Positions 34,747-43,109 of a stretch of DNA of 64,000 nucleotides are shown here, piece after piece; position 1 is the stretch's first letter; every line of letters begins with the position of its first letter. A program made the position numbers and the translations under genes. The notes below the pieces were generated by a model. It saw only the letters and a list, made by a program, of their open reading frames with translations. It was not told the DNA's origin and made no database searches. Source of the DNA: Zhenpiania hominis (GTDB taxonomy: Bacteria > Bacillota > Clostridia > Peptostreptococcales > Anaerovoracaceae); the NCBI RefSeq assembly GCF_014333425.1, contig NZ_JACRYT010000013.1:1-64000 (forward strand), read 5' to 3'.

Positions 34747-36192
34747 TTACTTACTTTCTTCCACCAAATCTTCCGTAGCCATCACATACAGCGCTCTGGC
34801 GTAAATCCGGCTGAGCATCAGGAGTCTCTCGCAGGAAATATGCTCATCCTGTTTGTGAAAGCAAAGCTCTTCCCCCGGGATGGATGGGCCGTAAGGAATA
34901 AAGTTTTCCAGTATCCTCGCATAAGAGCCGCTGCCATGAGCAATCGGTTTGCTCTCCGCATCACCGGTCATTTCCTGATAAATTTTGACTAGCCTTTTTA
35001 TCAGAGACCCGTCCGGATCTACATAAAAATGAGGATTCCGCATCAGAATCTGGCACTCGCATCCGGCGTCTTCCGCCGCCTTCCCAAGCTTTTTCTCCAG
35101 TTCCTCCACCTGCTGTGAAACCGGATAGCGAATATTCATTCCCGCGGAAAAAGAGTTCTCATCAAGGCGAATGATTCCCAGATTATTGGTGAGCGCGCCG
35201 CTGGCATCCTCAAACGAGATTCCCAGTCCGCTGCCGTCTGTATCAAAGGCAATCTGTTCTGCCAGTCTATGGAGACTCCGGCATAGAGACTCCGGATAAA
35301 AATCAATGTCCCGCAGCACCTGCAGCATCAGCGCTCCGGCATTTACTCCGATTTCCGGCGAAGACGCATGGGCGGACTTTCCCTCAATCGTAAGGGTGAG
35401 CCTGTTTCCAGTCTCGGACAGGGAAAACCCGGAATTCTCAAGAAGGCTTTCTGCCGCGCGCCGGATTTTCCCGAGCTGTTCGGCGCTTCCCTCAAATACG
35501 GCCTCAGCCTTTGGCATTACCACATTCAGCGCTTCGCCTCCGGTGAAATGCGTTAAAACCGGAAGCCGCGAATCCGTTTCCTCCACAGAAAGATTTTTTA
35601 CAAAGGAAAAATTCAGAAAGCCTTTTTCCGCAAAGACAGCGGGGAATCTGGCATCCGGCACAATTCCACATACCGGCATCTTCTCTACGTGGTCTTTATA
35701 ATAGCAGATGCAAGGGAAATCCCCCAATTCCTCATTTGTGCCGATGATATGCTTTATCTGCCGCTTCAAAGGGACGCCGCTTTCCTTCAGCGCCAGACAG
35801 GCGTAGAATGCGGCAATGAAGCAGCCTTTGTCATCCACTGCCCCTCTCCCATAAATAACTCCATCTTCGATTTCTCCTCCGTAAGGATCATGGGTCCATC
35901 CGTCGCCTTCCGGCACTACGTCCATATGGCTGATTACGCCCGCGGCCTCTTCTCCCTGTCCAAAATTGATTTCACCTGCCCGATAATCGAAATTTACGCA
36001 TTCAAATTCCTTTTCCTCTCCCAGTCTCATAGCAAAATCAAAGGCCTGCCTGGGCCCGACTCCAAATGGCGCGTTTTCCTCCGCTGGTCCGTAAACTGAT
36101 TTAATCCGAATTAACTCGCGCAGTTTTTCAATCATCTCCGGATGATAAGCTTCAAGGAGCGAATCGATTTGTTTTTCCCATTCTTTTTTCAT
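34747..36192 (-). CDS. pepV: PepV-type M20 dipeptidase
   Basis: 481 residues. Metal-binding and catalytic residues of M20 peptidases are visible: His89 and Asp91 in GVISHMDVV, the GRGAVDDKG motif, Glu pair in GTNEELGDF, and His in PIAHGSGSYAR near the C-terminus. A lid domain interrupts the catalytic domain. PepV-type enzymes split dipeptides, including some with D-residues at the N-terminus. GGGAGG precedes ATG 36192. It is the last gene of an operon with D-aminoacylase and an antiporter, fitting a route for unusual peptides or acyl-amino acids. Confidence 0.9.
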   Translation of the reverse strand: MKKEWEKQIDSLLEAYHPEMIEKLRELIRIKSVYGPAEENAPFGVGPRQAFDFAMRLGEEKEFECVNFDYRAGEINFGQGEEAAGVISHMDVVPEGDGWTHDPYGGEIEDGVIYGRGAVDDKGCFIAAFYACLALKESGVPLKRQIKHIIGTNEELGDFPCICYYKDHVEKMPVCGIVPDARFPAVFAEKGFLNFSFVKNLSVEETDSRLPVLTHFTGGEALNVVMPKAEAVFEGSAEQLGKIRRAAESLLENSGFSLSETGNRLTLTIEGKSAHASSPEIGVNAGALMLQVLRDIDFYPESLCRSLHRLAEQIAFDTDGSGLGISFEDASGALTNNLGIIRLDENSFSAGMNIRYPVSQQVEELEKKLGKAAEDAGCECQILMRNPHFYVDPDGSLIKRLVKIYQEMTGDAESKPIAHGSGSYARILENFIPYGPSIPGEELCFHKQDEHISCERLLMLSRIYARALYVMATEDLVEESK

Positions 36193-36207
36193 GCTCAGCT
36201 GCCTCCC

Positions 36208-37587
36208 TTAAAGAAACGAAACGACGAGGAACGCGATCGTTGTCAGTATGTAGGAAATAATCGCGTAAGGAAGCGTTCCCTGCATCTGATAGTACGGCTT
36301 GATATCGACTGCTCTGGAAGAAACCATCACTGCATCGCCGCATACATAAGTAGTGCTCCCCGCCGCAGACGCACAGACCAGCGCCGCGCAGGACGGAAGG
36401 GGATCAACGCCCAATCCGTTTGCCAGGGGAACAACAATCGCAATAAAGATCATCGCCATATCCCAGAAGCCTCCGCCGAAATAAGAATATACCGCGCAGA
36501 ATCCGAAAACAAGAGCCGGAAGATAGGCTCCGTTCAGGAATGGCTTCAGTGTTTCCACGACATAGTCCGCCATGCCGGTCGCCGTATTGACCTCTACCAG
36601 CGTCATAGTCATCGTAATCAGCGTACAGATCGCGACCATGCTTGTCACGCCTTCATACGCGTTATCCAAAAGTTTCGGAAGCTTTACCTTCCTCTGAATC
36701 AGCATCAGAGCCGCGGTTACCGCAATCGCTGCCATACAGCCGAGCATGACATTGATATCGGTCAGCAGCGTAACGGCAACCAGTACGATCAGAGGGATCA
36801 GGAAATTCCACGGATGCGCCTTCTTTCCTTCATTTTCCGCAAGGATGGACTCAAAGTCGGGAGCTTGAATCGCCTCTCCCGTGTAGCTTGCTTCCGGAGG
36901 GCACACGATCCCCTGTTCCGCCGCGATCCGCGCGTGCTTTTTCGTAACTCCCAGCATCGGAATAACGCCGAAGATAACCAGCAGCACAACGGCCAGAGAA
37001 ATCCAGGAATAGAACATATACGGAAGCGCCGCGATATAGGCGTCTGCCCCGCTGCCGCCGCGGGTCACGCCGAAATCCTCAAACAGCCCGCTGTAAAAGA
37101 CCGCCCATGTGGAAATGGGGATCGCGATGCAGACCGGAGCTGCTGTAGAGTTAATGACATATCCAAGAAACGTCCGCGGAATCCGATGGCTGTCGCACAC
37201 CTTTTTCATGGCTGTCGCAATCGCCATATTGTTCAGGTAGTCATCCACAAAAATCAGCCAGCCCAGAATATAGGTAATCAGCAGCGCCTTTTTCTTTGTG
37301 TTCGCGTATTTGCTGAGCCACATGGCGAATTCTGTCACCGAACCGGAGGCGTCCAGCAGCGCAATCAACATACCGAACAGAGCCAGAAGGAGATAGAGAT
37401 ACCCCAGCGTGCCTCCTGAAAAGGCGGCCTGTACTTTCTCCAGCCATACTGCCGCGAACTTCCAGCCGCCCAGAAGGATCGAACCGGTTAAAGTCGCCGC
37501 CGTAACGGACAGCAGCATTCTTTTCGTTGTAAAAATCAGAACAAATAATACCAGCATTGGCAATAATGTCAATACACCTAAATCCAT
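36208..37587 (-). CDS. NhaC-family Na+/H+ antiporter-like transporter
   Basis: 459 residues with about twelve hydrophobic segments. Family marks are VDDYLNNMAIATAMKKVCD, STAAPVCIAIPISTWAVFY and YFGGGFWDMAMIFIAIVVP. NhaC-type proteins exchange Na+ or another solute for H+; relatives near catabolic genes often move amino acids or organic acids, so the operon suggests a substrate exchanger. GGAGG precedes ATG 37587. Gaps are 23 bases to the aminoacylase and 15 to pepV. Confidence 0.85.
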   Translation of the reverse strand: MDLGVLTLLPMLVLFVLIFTTKRMLLSVTAATLTGSILLGGWKFAAVWLEKVQAAFSGGTLGYLYLLLALFGMLIALLDASGSVTEFAMWLSKYANTKKKALLITYILGWLIFVDDYLNNMAIATAMKKVCDSHRIPRTFLGYVINSTAAPVCIAIPISTWAVFYSGLFEDFGVTRGGSGADAYIAALPYMFYSWISLAVVLLVIFGVIPMLGVTKKHARIAAEQGIVCPPEASYTGEAIQAPDFESILAENEGKKAHPWNFLIPLIVLVAVTLLTDINVMLGCMAAIAVTAALMLIQRKVKLPKLLDNAYEGVTSMVAICTLITMTMTLVEVNTATGMADYVVETLKPFLNGAYLPALVFGFCAVYSYFGGGFWDMAMIFIAIVVPLANGLGVDPLPSCAALVCASAAGSTTYVCGDAVMVSSRAVDIKPYYQMQGTLPYAIISYILTTIAFLVVSFL

Positions 37588-37610
37588 TGTTTTCCTCCGT
37601 AATTTTCTTC

Positions 37611-39020
37611 TTACATCTGCCAGATTTCTGTACGGGAAAAAATACTTTTCCCCGGCTTCGCGTCTTTCTGAATGATGCCGTTATCCACAACCGGCACGCC
37701 TCCAACCAGCACATAATCAATTCCGTCCGGCTGAGCCATGGGATCTCCCATCCCAGGGAACGTAGCATTGTCCTTTACCCGTTTCAAATCGAAAACGAGG
37801 ATATCCGCATCCGCGCCTTCTCCGATGAATCCCTTTGTTTCCAGCCCAAAAAACTGCGCCGGCATCCAGGAGGATTTTTTCACGAAATCCATAACCGTCA
37901 GGACATCCTGTTCCCGTACCAGTTCCCGCAGGATTTTCGGATAGGTGCCCGCGGTCTGCGGATGTCCGATTCCCGGAGCAAGGTTTGGAAATCCCCCATC
38001 TGTGGAAATCATCACATACGGCTGTTTTAAAGCGAGAGCGATCTCATACGGCTTTCCTACAAAGGCCGTTACGCTGGCGTCCGGATCCGTTTCTCTCAGT
38101 TCATGAAACGTTTCCTCTGTCAGACGCTGCCCCGCGTATTTTCCGGTTCCCGCCAGAATATCTTCATAGGAGCAGTCATAAATCTGCTGCCAGCCCTCAC
38201 AAAACACTTCCGAACCGACCGGACAGGCGAAATCACAGTAAGCTCCGCTGTCCACAGCGATCTGGTATCCCTGTCTCCTTGCTTTTTCAATGATTTTCAG
38301 AGACTCTTCCATCATTCCCTGACCGCACTGATAAACGTGATGGGATAAAAGAACCCGGACGCCGGTTGTTTCCTGGAGCCGGATAACCTCCCTTGTTGCC
38401 TCCAGCGAGTTCCATCCTCCCGCTCTGGAATGAATCGGCATTACCTTGTCATATTTCGCCGCTACCTCTGCCATTGCCACCATTTCTTCCCATGTGGTAA
38501 CAGGCGCGTATTCCAGTCCCATCGAAAGGCCGACAGCCCCTTGCAGCAGATCCTCCTCCGCCCACCGGGCCATGTTCTGAATCTGCTCCTTCGTAGCCGT
38601 ATGATAGGGGCTTTCAATCCCCGCTTTTTCCCGCAGAATCCAGGACTGGGGCGTCAGCGCCGCTGTATTGAGGGGGTATCCGGTTTCGTCCAGACCGGTA
38701 AGAAACTCCTTCACCGGATAAGGGCCCAGTCCGCAGGAACCGACAATAATCGTCGTAACTCCCATACTTGCCATCACATAGCCGCTGAAAAGCTGTCCGT
38801 CCGCATGACTGTGCGGGTCTACAATTCCCGGACATACAATTTTCCCGGACGCGTCGATTTTACGCTTCGCGGAGAGCCGCGCCCTTGTCACTCCTGCGAT
38901 TTTTCCGTTTAAAATCGCTACATTGCCAATGGTCCGCAGTTCTGTCTTTGGATCGATCACCGTTCCGTTTTCAATCACACAATCATAAACCGTATGAAAA
39001 AAATCCTTCTTTTCCTTCAA
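37611..39020 (-). CDS. D-aminoacylase (N-acyl-D-amino-acid deacylase)
   Basis: 469 residues from TTG 39020, which follows AAGGAGGTG by about 8 bases; a longer frame to 39074 runs through the leader hairpin. The amidohydrolase metal sites are present: DPHSHADGQ, MPIHSRAGGWN, LLSHHVYQCG and ISTDGGFPNLAPG. The enzyme removes the acyl group from N-acyl-D-amino acids. It heads the operon with the transporter and PepV dipeptidase, suggesting uptake and breakdown of acylated or D-amino-acid compounds from cell-wall turnover or the gut. Confidence 0.88.
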   Translation of the reverse strand: MKEKKDFFHTVYDCVIENGTVIDPKTELRTIGNVAILNGKIAGVTRARLSAKRKIDASGKIVCPGIVDPHSHADGQLFSGYVMASMGVTTIIVGSCGLGPYPVKEFLTGLDETGYPLNTAALTPQSWILREKAGIESPYHTATKEQIQNMARWAEEDLLQGAVGLSMGLEYAPVTTWEEMVAMAEVAAKYDKVMPIHSRAGGWNSLEATREVIRLQETTGVRVLLSHHVYQCGQGMMEESLKIIEKARRQGYQIAVDSGAYCDFACPVGSEVFCEGWQQIYDCSYEDILAGTGKYAGQRLTEETFHELRETDPDASVTAFVGKPYEIALALKQPYVMISTDGGFPNLAPGIGHPQTAGTYPKILRELVREQDVLTVMDFVKKSSWMPAQFFGLETKGFIGEGADADILVFDLKRVKDNATFPGMGDPMAQPDGIDYVLVGGVPVVDNGIIQKDAKPGKSIFSRTEIWQM

Positions 39021-39039
39021 AAAGTACACCTCCTTCAAG

Positions 39040-39071
39040 TAAAAACCGCAGGCAGAATTTCCTGCCTGCGG
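39040..39071 (-). terminator. Leader terminator upstream of the D-aminoacylase operon
   Basis: CCGCAGGCAG and CTGCCTGCGG form a perfect 10-base-pair stem followed on the minus strand by TTTTT. It ends 20 bases before the TTG start and covers little space before the ribosome binding site. A second small palindrome (AGTCAG/CTGACT, 39074-39089) lies just upstream. It may be an attenuator, or it may simply end the aldo/keto reductase transcript. Confidence 0.65.
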
Positions 39072-39089
39072 CAAGTCAGATACCTGACT

Positions 39090-39118
39090 ATCATACCATA
39101 TAGAACGTTTTTTGAAAA
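39090..39118 (-). promoter_or_regulatory. Possible promoter of the D-aminoacylase operon
   Basis: TTTTCA (39113-39118), 17-base spacer, TATGAT (39090-39095) on the minus strand. Transcription from here would pass directly through the leader terminator. Confidence 0.4.
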
Positions 39119-39124
39119 GTGATT

Positions 39125-40261
39125 CTATTTTACTTTTGCCGCGAAATCGGCCATCGCGTCCGCGATTTTCAGCTGCTGCGGGCAGACCGCCTCACAGCTG
39201 CCGCATCCGATACACGCGGACGGCCGCTTTTCTTCCGGCATCGCGGACAATGCCATCGGCGCGATAAAGCCCGCGCCCTTCGCCGTGGAACAATGTTCGT
39301 TATACAGCTTCAAAAGCCCCGGTATATCCAGTCCCTGCGGGCAATGGCTTACGCAGTAGCTGCAAGCGGTGCATGGAAGTCCGATTCCGCTTATTTTCTC
39401 ATCCGCGATCTGCATCAGAGCGTTCATTTCTTTCTCATCCAGCGGCCGCTCCTCTTCAAAAGCCGCGATGTTTTCTTTCATCTGCTCAAAGCTAGATGCT
39501 CCGGTCAATGTCACATCCACTTCCGGAAGGCTCTGTAAAAAGCGGAAAGCCCATGCCGCCGCGCTTTCCCCGGGTCGCAGCGCGTTCAATCTTTTTTCCT
39601 CTTCCGCGGAAAGGGATGCCAGCGAACCGCCCCGCAGCGGCTCCATAACCCATACCGGCAGATTGTATTCCTTTACCAGTTCCACTTTCTCCTTTGCGTC
39701 CTGGAACTTCCAGTCCAGATAGTTCAGCTGCAACTGGCAGAATTCCATCTGATCACCGCAGTATTCCAGGAACCGTTTTATTACTTCATAGGATCCGTGG
39801 GCGGAAAAGCCCAGATGACGGATTCTCCCCGCTTCTTTCTGCTTCAAGAGATAATCCAGAATCCCGTACTTTTCATTGAGATACGAGTCAATATTCATCT
39901 CACAGACATTATGGAACAAATAAAAGTCAAAATACTCGGTCTGGCACTTTTCCAGCTGCTTTTCAAAAATCTCCTCCACTTTATCCATGTTGGAGAGATC
40001 GTATCCCGGAAATTTGTCCGCCAGATAGTAACGGTCTCTCGGATATTTTCCAAGGAGCTTTCCAGCAGTGATTTCAGACTGGCCGTTATGATAGCCCCAC
40101 GCGGTATCAAAATAGTTCACCCCATGCTCAATCGCGTAATCGATCATCTGCGCCGCCTGCTTCTCATCAATCGGCACTTCCCCGGTTCCTTTTACCGGCA
40201 GCCTCATCATTCCCATGCCCAGCGCGGACAGTTTTAAATCCTGAAAATCCTTATATATCAT
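39125..40261 (-). CDS. Aldo/keto reductase with C-terminal ferredoxin-type 4Fe-4S domain
   Basis: 378 residues. The N-terminal 280 residues are an aldo/keto reductase barrel (LGMGMMRLP, NYFDTAWGYHNGQSE, the catalytic Tyr in this segment). The C-terminus has two ferredoxin-type Cys clusters: CTACSYCVSHCP and CIGCGSCEAVCP. Such fusions are common in anaerobes; electrons may come through the Fe-S domain instead of, or with, NADPH. GGGAGG precedes ATG 40261. It stands alone. Confidence 0.92.
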   Translation of the reverse strand: MIYKDFQDLKLSALGMGMMRLPVKGTGEVPIDEKQAAQMIDYAIEHGVNYFDTAWGYHNGQSEITAGKLLGKYPRDRYYLADKFPGYDLSNMDKVEEIFEKQLEKCQTEYFDFYLFHNVCEMNIDSYLNEKYGILDYLLKQKEAGRIRHLGFSAHGSYEVIKRFLEYCGDQMEFCQLQLNYLDWKFQDAKEKVELVKEYNLPVWVMEPLRGGSLASLSAEEEKRLNALRPGESAAAWAFRFLQSLPEVDVTLTGASSFEQMKENIAAFEEERPLDEKEMNALMQIADEKISGIGLPCTACSYCVSHCPQGLDIPGLLKLYNEHCSTAKGAGFIAPMALSAMPEEKRPSACIGCGSCEAVCPQQLKIADAMADFAAKVK

Positions 40262-40457
40262 GTTACTTCCTCCCTTTCTCTGCTAAACTTATCCTCTTTC
40301 ACTTTCTATATTATATCTCGTTAAAAAGGAAACAGAAAATACTTAGTTTGAATATTTCTCTATGCTTTTTCCGTATAATGGATTTACAATATTTTACATG
40401 TATGTTATAGTAATTATGTAAATTTTATCCAATATTAAACAGAAAGGATCCTGCCCT

Positions 40458-41206
40458 ATGCCGGGAAATTATTACTTGCACAACAAAGAAAGCTCCTATA
40501 TAATTAAAGGAGAACTTTTAAGGGAAGAAGAAATAACTTATAATACAAACCGTTCTATGAAGGACAGCGTTCTGCGCCTGCTTTTAGATGATGAAGAAAT
40601 TCTGCTTCAGGTCTTCAACGCGTTGGAAGGGACAACGTACAAAGAAAAAGAATCCGTTCATATCAATACGCTCAAAGGTCCTATTTTCAGCAGACGGAAA
40701 AATGATCTTTCCTTTTCTGTCGGACCGTGGTATCTGAGCCTGATCGAACACCAGTCTTCCCTGTGTCCGAATATTCCTCTGCGGATGTTCATTTACCTGG
40801 GCCGCATATATGAACAGATTCTGGATATGACAAAAACCTATCGGGTGTCTCTGTATCAAATCCCCCTTCCCCGGCTCTATATGCTGTATAACGGTACGAT
40901 GGAAGGGAGGTATTCAATATGATGTTTGACGAGATCACTTACGAAGATATCATGCGAATTCGGATTGAGGAAGCGGAGGAACTTGCGACAAAACGTGGCA
41001 TGGAGCGGGGAATCCAGCAAGGAATCCAAAAAGGCATTCAGGAGGGCATTCAGGAGGGCATTCAAGAGGGAATTCAGCAGGGAGTTCCCCAGGGGATCCG
41101 GCAAGCAAGTGAAAGAATTGCTTTAAAAATGAAAGAAAAAGACCTGCCTCTCTCAGAAATCTCAGAGTGTACAGGTCTGAGCGAGGCAGCCATTAAAGCC
41201 CTCTAA
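40458..41206 (+). pseudogene. Rpn/PD-(D/E)XK nuclease-family transposase-like gene, middle deleted
   Basis: The first ORF (40458-40922) keeps the family N-terminus (SVLRLLLDDEEILLQVFNAL, then KNDLSFSVGPWYLSLIEHQS and PLRMFIYLGRIYEQ), including the DxxF/IEHQS nuclease signature. It ends at LYNGTMEGRYSI. A second ORF (ATG 40919, ATGA overlap) begins with the usual C-terminal helix (ITYEDIMRIRIEEAEELATK) and a GIQxGIQx repeat tail. The roughly 120 residues normally between these parts are missing. The nuclease half may still be made. AAAGGA precedes ATG 40458. Confidence 0.7.
41009..41104 (+). repeat. Eight in-frame 12-bp tandem repeats in the rpn-like tail
   Basis: Eight units of GG-x-AT-[TC]-CA-x-x-A-x (consensus GGCATTCAGGAG) encode GIQ[QKE] repeats. 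Rpn-type proteins commonly end with such G-x-x-x repeats, whose number varies by slippage. Confidence 0.85.
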
Positions 41207-42133
41207 AAAAGACATCTGCGGATTTTTTAAGGAGCAGGTCTTACGCTCTGTTACCATTTCCCCCGGAAGGAGGCTCCCGCACAAAAGCGGAGCGGATACA
41301 CTGTACCTGCTCCTTTCCCGCGTCACTTTTTCCTCGCTGAAGTTGGCGTAACAGTAGCGGCATCCCGCGGGACAGGTATGATAAGTTCCTATATCAATGC
41401 TTTCACAGCAGCCGCACGCTTCTCTCTGTCCGCGGTCTTTTCCCGCGTTCAGGCCGCAGCCAAGTATTCGTTCGAGCCGTCTTTTGTCAATACAGCTTCC
41501 GGCTGGAACCCCTGCCTGGCTCAAATCCAGTTTCTCCGCGCAGCTTTCTATCTTCATTCCATAGCGCGCGGCAATCCCCGCCAGCTTTTCGGCCAGCAGG
41601 ATACACTCTTCATCCGCAGGTCTTCGGATTCCCATTCCTGCCAGATTGCGTTCCGTCTTAGCATAAAAATCCAGAAAACTGATTACAGCCTGCTCCGTAT
41701 ACCCGGAAAGGGCTGCCGCAATCTGTCCAAAGGTCCGCACATGATACGCAGCGTCATAGGCTCCGCAGAAAAGAATCGGATCATACCTCCAGACCACCCG
41801 TTCTTTTCCGATTTTGCCGGCCAGTTTTTGAAAGACGGCAATTCTCCGGCTTCTGTCCGCAAGTCCCGGTTCCAGCTCTTTTCCATAGCCGTTGAGGGTG
41901 AACTGAACATAATAGGGAAAGCCTTCCAGTTCATCCAAGCGCGGCAGCAGTGACTCCGGAAATTTGGTCCAGAACACGATACCGTCTATCACATCTCTTG
42001 ATAAGCAGATACGGCTGATCTGCCGCGGGTTCATTGGATTTCTCACATAGACATATTCCTCTTTCATGCGGTTTAAAAACCAGTCTCCATAGTAGCGGGG
42101 AATATCTGTCCTCCTGCTGACGCTGAGTATCAT
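41162..42133 (-). CDS. DUF1848 Fe-S protein
   Basis: 323 residues. DUF1848 marks include SVSRRTDIPRYYGDWFLNRM, DGIVFWTKFPESLL and the C-terminal CPAGCRYCYANF, a C-x3-C-x2-C cluster that binds Fe-S as in radical-SAM-like proteins. Function is unknown in the family. Family members usually end soon after the QMSxF motif. Here the frame continues 14 residues after QMSF because of a T6 run; with T5 it would stop at about 41203. GGGAGAG precedes ATG 42133. Confidence 0.82.
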   Translation of the reverse strand: MILSVSRRTDIPRYYGDWFLNRMKEEYVYVRNPMNPRQISRICLSRDVIDGIVFWTKFPESLLPRLDELEGFPYYVQFTLNGYGKELEPGLADRSRRIAVFQKLAGKIGKERVVWRYDPILFCGAYDAAYHVRTFGQIAAALSGYTEQAVISFLDFYAKTERNLAGMGIRRPADEECILLAEKLAGIAARYGMKIESCAEKLDLSQAGVPAGSCIDKRRLERILGCGLNAGKDRGQREACGCCESIDIGTYHTCPAGCRYCYANFSEEKVTRERSRYSVSAPLLCGSLLPGEMVTERKTCSLKNPQMSFLEGFNGCLAQTCTL

Positions 42134-42146
42134 GATAATCTCTCCC

Positions 42147-42707
42147 TTATTTCAGAGCCGCTCCGTCTGAAAAAGCGTTCCCGACTTTTTCTCCTGTTTT
42201 CAGATAGGCACCGTTAACGGGGTCAAAAATAATCGGCTGCAGCTTGTCCGGATCAATATTTCCATCCTTATCCAGAATCCGTTCATCGGCATTGACATTT
42301 ACGATCTCACCCACCAGACGGCAGGAATCCGGATCATAGCTGAGCAGCCTGCACTCTACCGCCATTGGAAGCTCCTCAATCAGGGGAGCATCTACAAACT
42401 CGGACTTCAGCGCATGAAAGCCTGCCTTAGCGAACTTGTCCGGCACATCATTTCCGGATACGATTCCCACATAGTCACAGGCGATTACATGCTCCGCGTC
42501 TGCCATGCTCACCGTAAAGGCCTTACGCGCAAGGATATTTTTTACAGTTTTGTGTCCCGGACTGAGGCACATGGAAATCTCCGTTTCCTCACTGATTCCG
42601 CCCCAGGCCGCGTTCATGGCGTCCGGCGTTCCATCCTCGCCGTAAGTGGCAATAATAAACACCGGCTGCGGATACGTATACGGTTTTGCTCCAAAATTTT
42701 TTCTCAT
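42147..42707 (-). CDS. Flavin reductase-like FMN-binding protein
   Basis: 186 residues from ATG 42707 (AGGAGG upstream). It matches the flavin reductase/FMN-binding split-barrel family (PQPVFIIATYGEDGTPDAMN, AWGGISEETEISMCL, HKTVKNILARKAFTV). In anaerobes these proteins can be flavin or oxygen reductase partners; the exact reaction is unknown. Its stop lies 13 bases upstream of the DUF1848 start, so the two may be co-transcribed. Confidence 0.85.
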   Translation of the reverse strand: MRKNFGAKPYTYPQPVFIIATYGEDGTPDAMNAAWGGISEETEISMCLSPGHKTVKNILARKAFTVSMADAEHVIACDYVGIVSGNDVPDKFAKAGFHALKSEFVDAPLIEELPMAVECRLLSYDPDSCRLVGEIVNVNADERILDKDGNIDPDKLQPIIFDPVNGAYLKTGEKVGNAFSDGAALK

Positions 42708-42732
42708 TTTATGATCCTCCTGAAATTTTTTA

Positions 42733-43029
42733 CTATTTGCTTTCCTGATCTTCGATCTGTATATCTGTTTCCACGCCATACTTTTCTTTTATCTTGGAAA
42801 GTTCCAGAAAATGTGGCTGCTGGCAGTGTTTCTTCTGAGCTTCTCTGCTGGACCACTGCTCCCAAAGGAACATCTTATCTTCTTCGTCAGCGTAATAGAA
42901 AAATTCATATCGTATGCATCCCTCTTCCGCTCTCGATTTTTCCGGTGCTCCGCAGGCCTTCACCTCTCTGTAAAAATTCTCCCGCGTCTCCTTATCCGCA
43001 CATTTGTAAGTCACATAAAAATTTGTCAT
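42733..43029 (-). CDS. ABM-fold (YgiN-type) monooxygenase-like protein
   Basis: 98 residues, a dimeric ferredoxin-like antibiotic-biosynthesis-monooxygenase fold (CIRYEFFYYADEEDKMFLWE, then SREAQKKHCQQPHF). Members act on quinones, haem or other aromatic compounds; this one's substrate is unknown. It lies 25 bases upstream of the flavin reductase-like gene, a pairing consistent with flavin-assisted chemistry. Confidence 0.8.
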   Translation of the reverse strand: MTNFYVTYKCADKETRENFYREVKACGAPEKSRAEEGCIRYEFFYYADEEDKMFLWEQWSSREAQKKHCQQPHFLELSKIKEKYGVETDIQIEDQESK

Positions 43030-43109
43030 ATTTTCCCTCCGTGTTCTTTCTATATTAATATGTTATATGGATACTATCACTTTATCGCATTTTTTTCAAG
43101 CTCATGGAA

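Noticed and set aside
36142..37419. 425-codon plus-strand ORF antisense to the NhaC-type gene
   Set aside because: Extremely Arg/His/Asn-rich, antisense to a clear transporter.
41009..41104. CRISPR-like repeat array
   Set aside because: Units are 12 bp, contiguous, without spacers, and encode GIQx repeats in frame; it is a coding tandem repeat.
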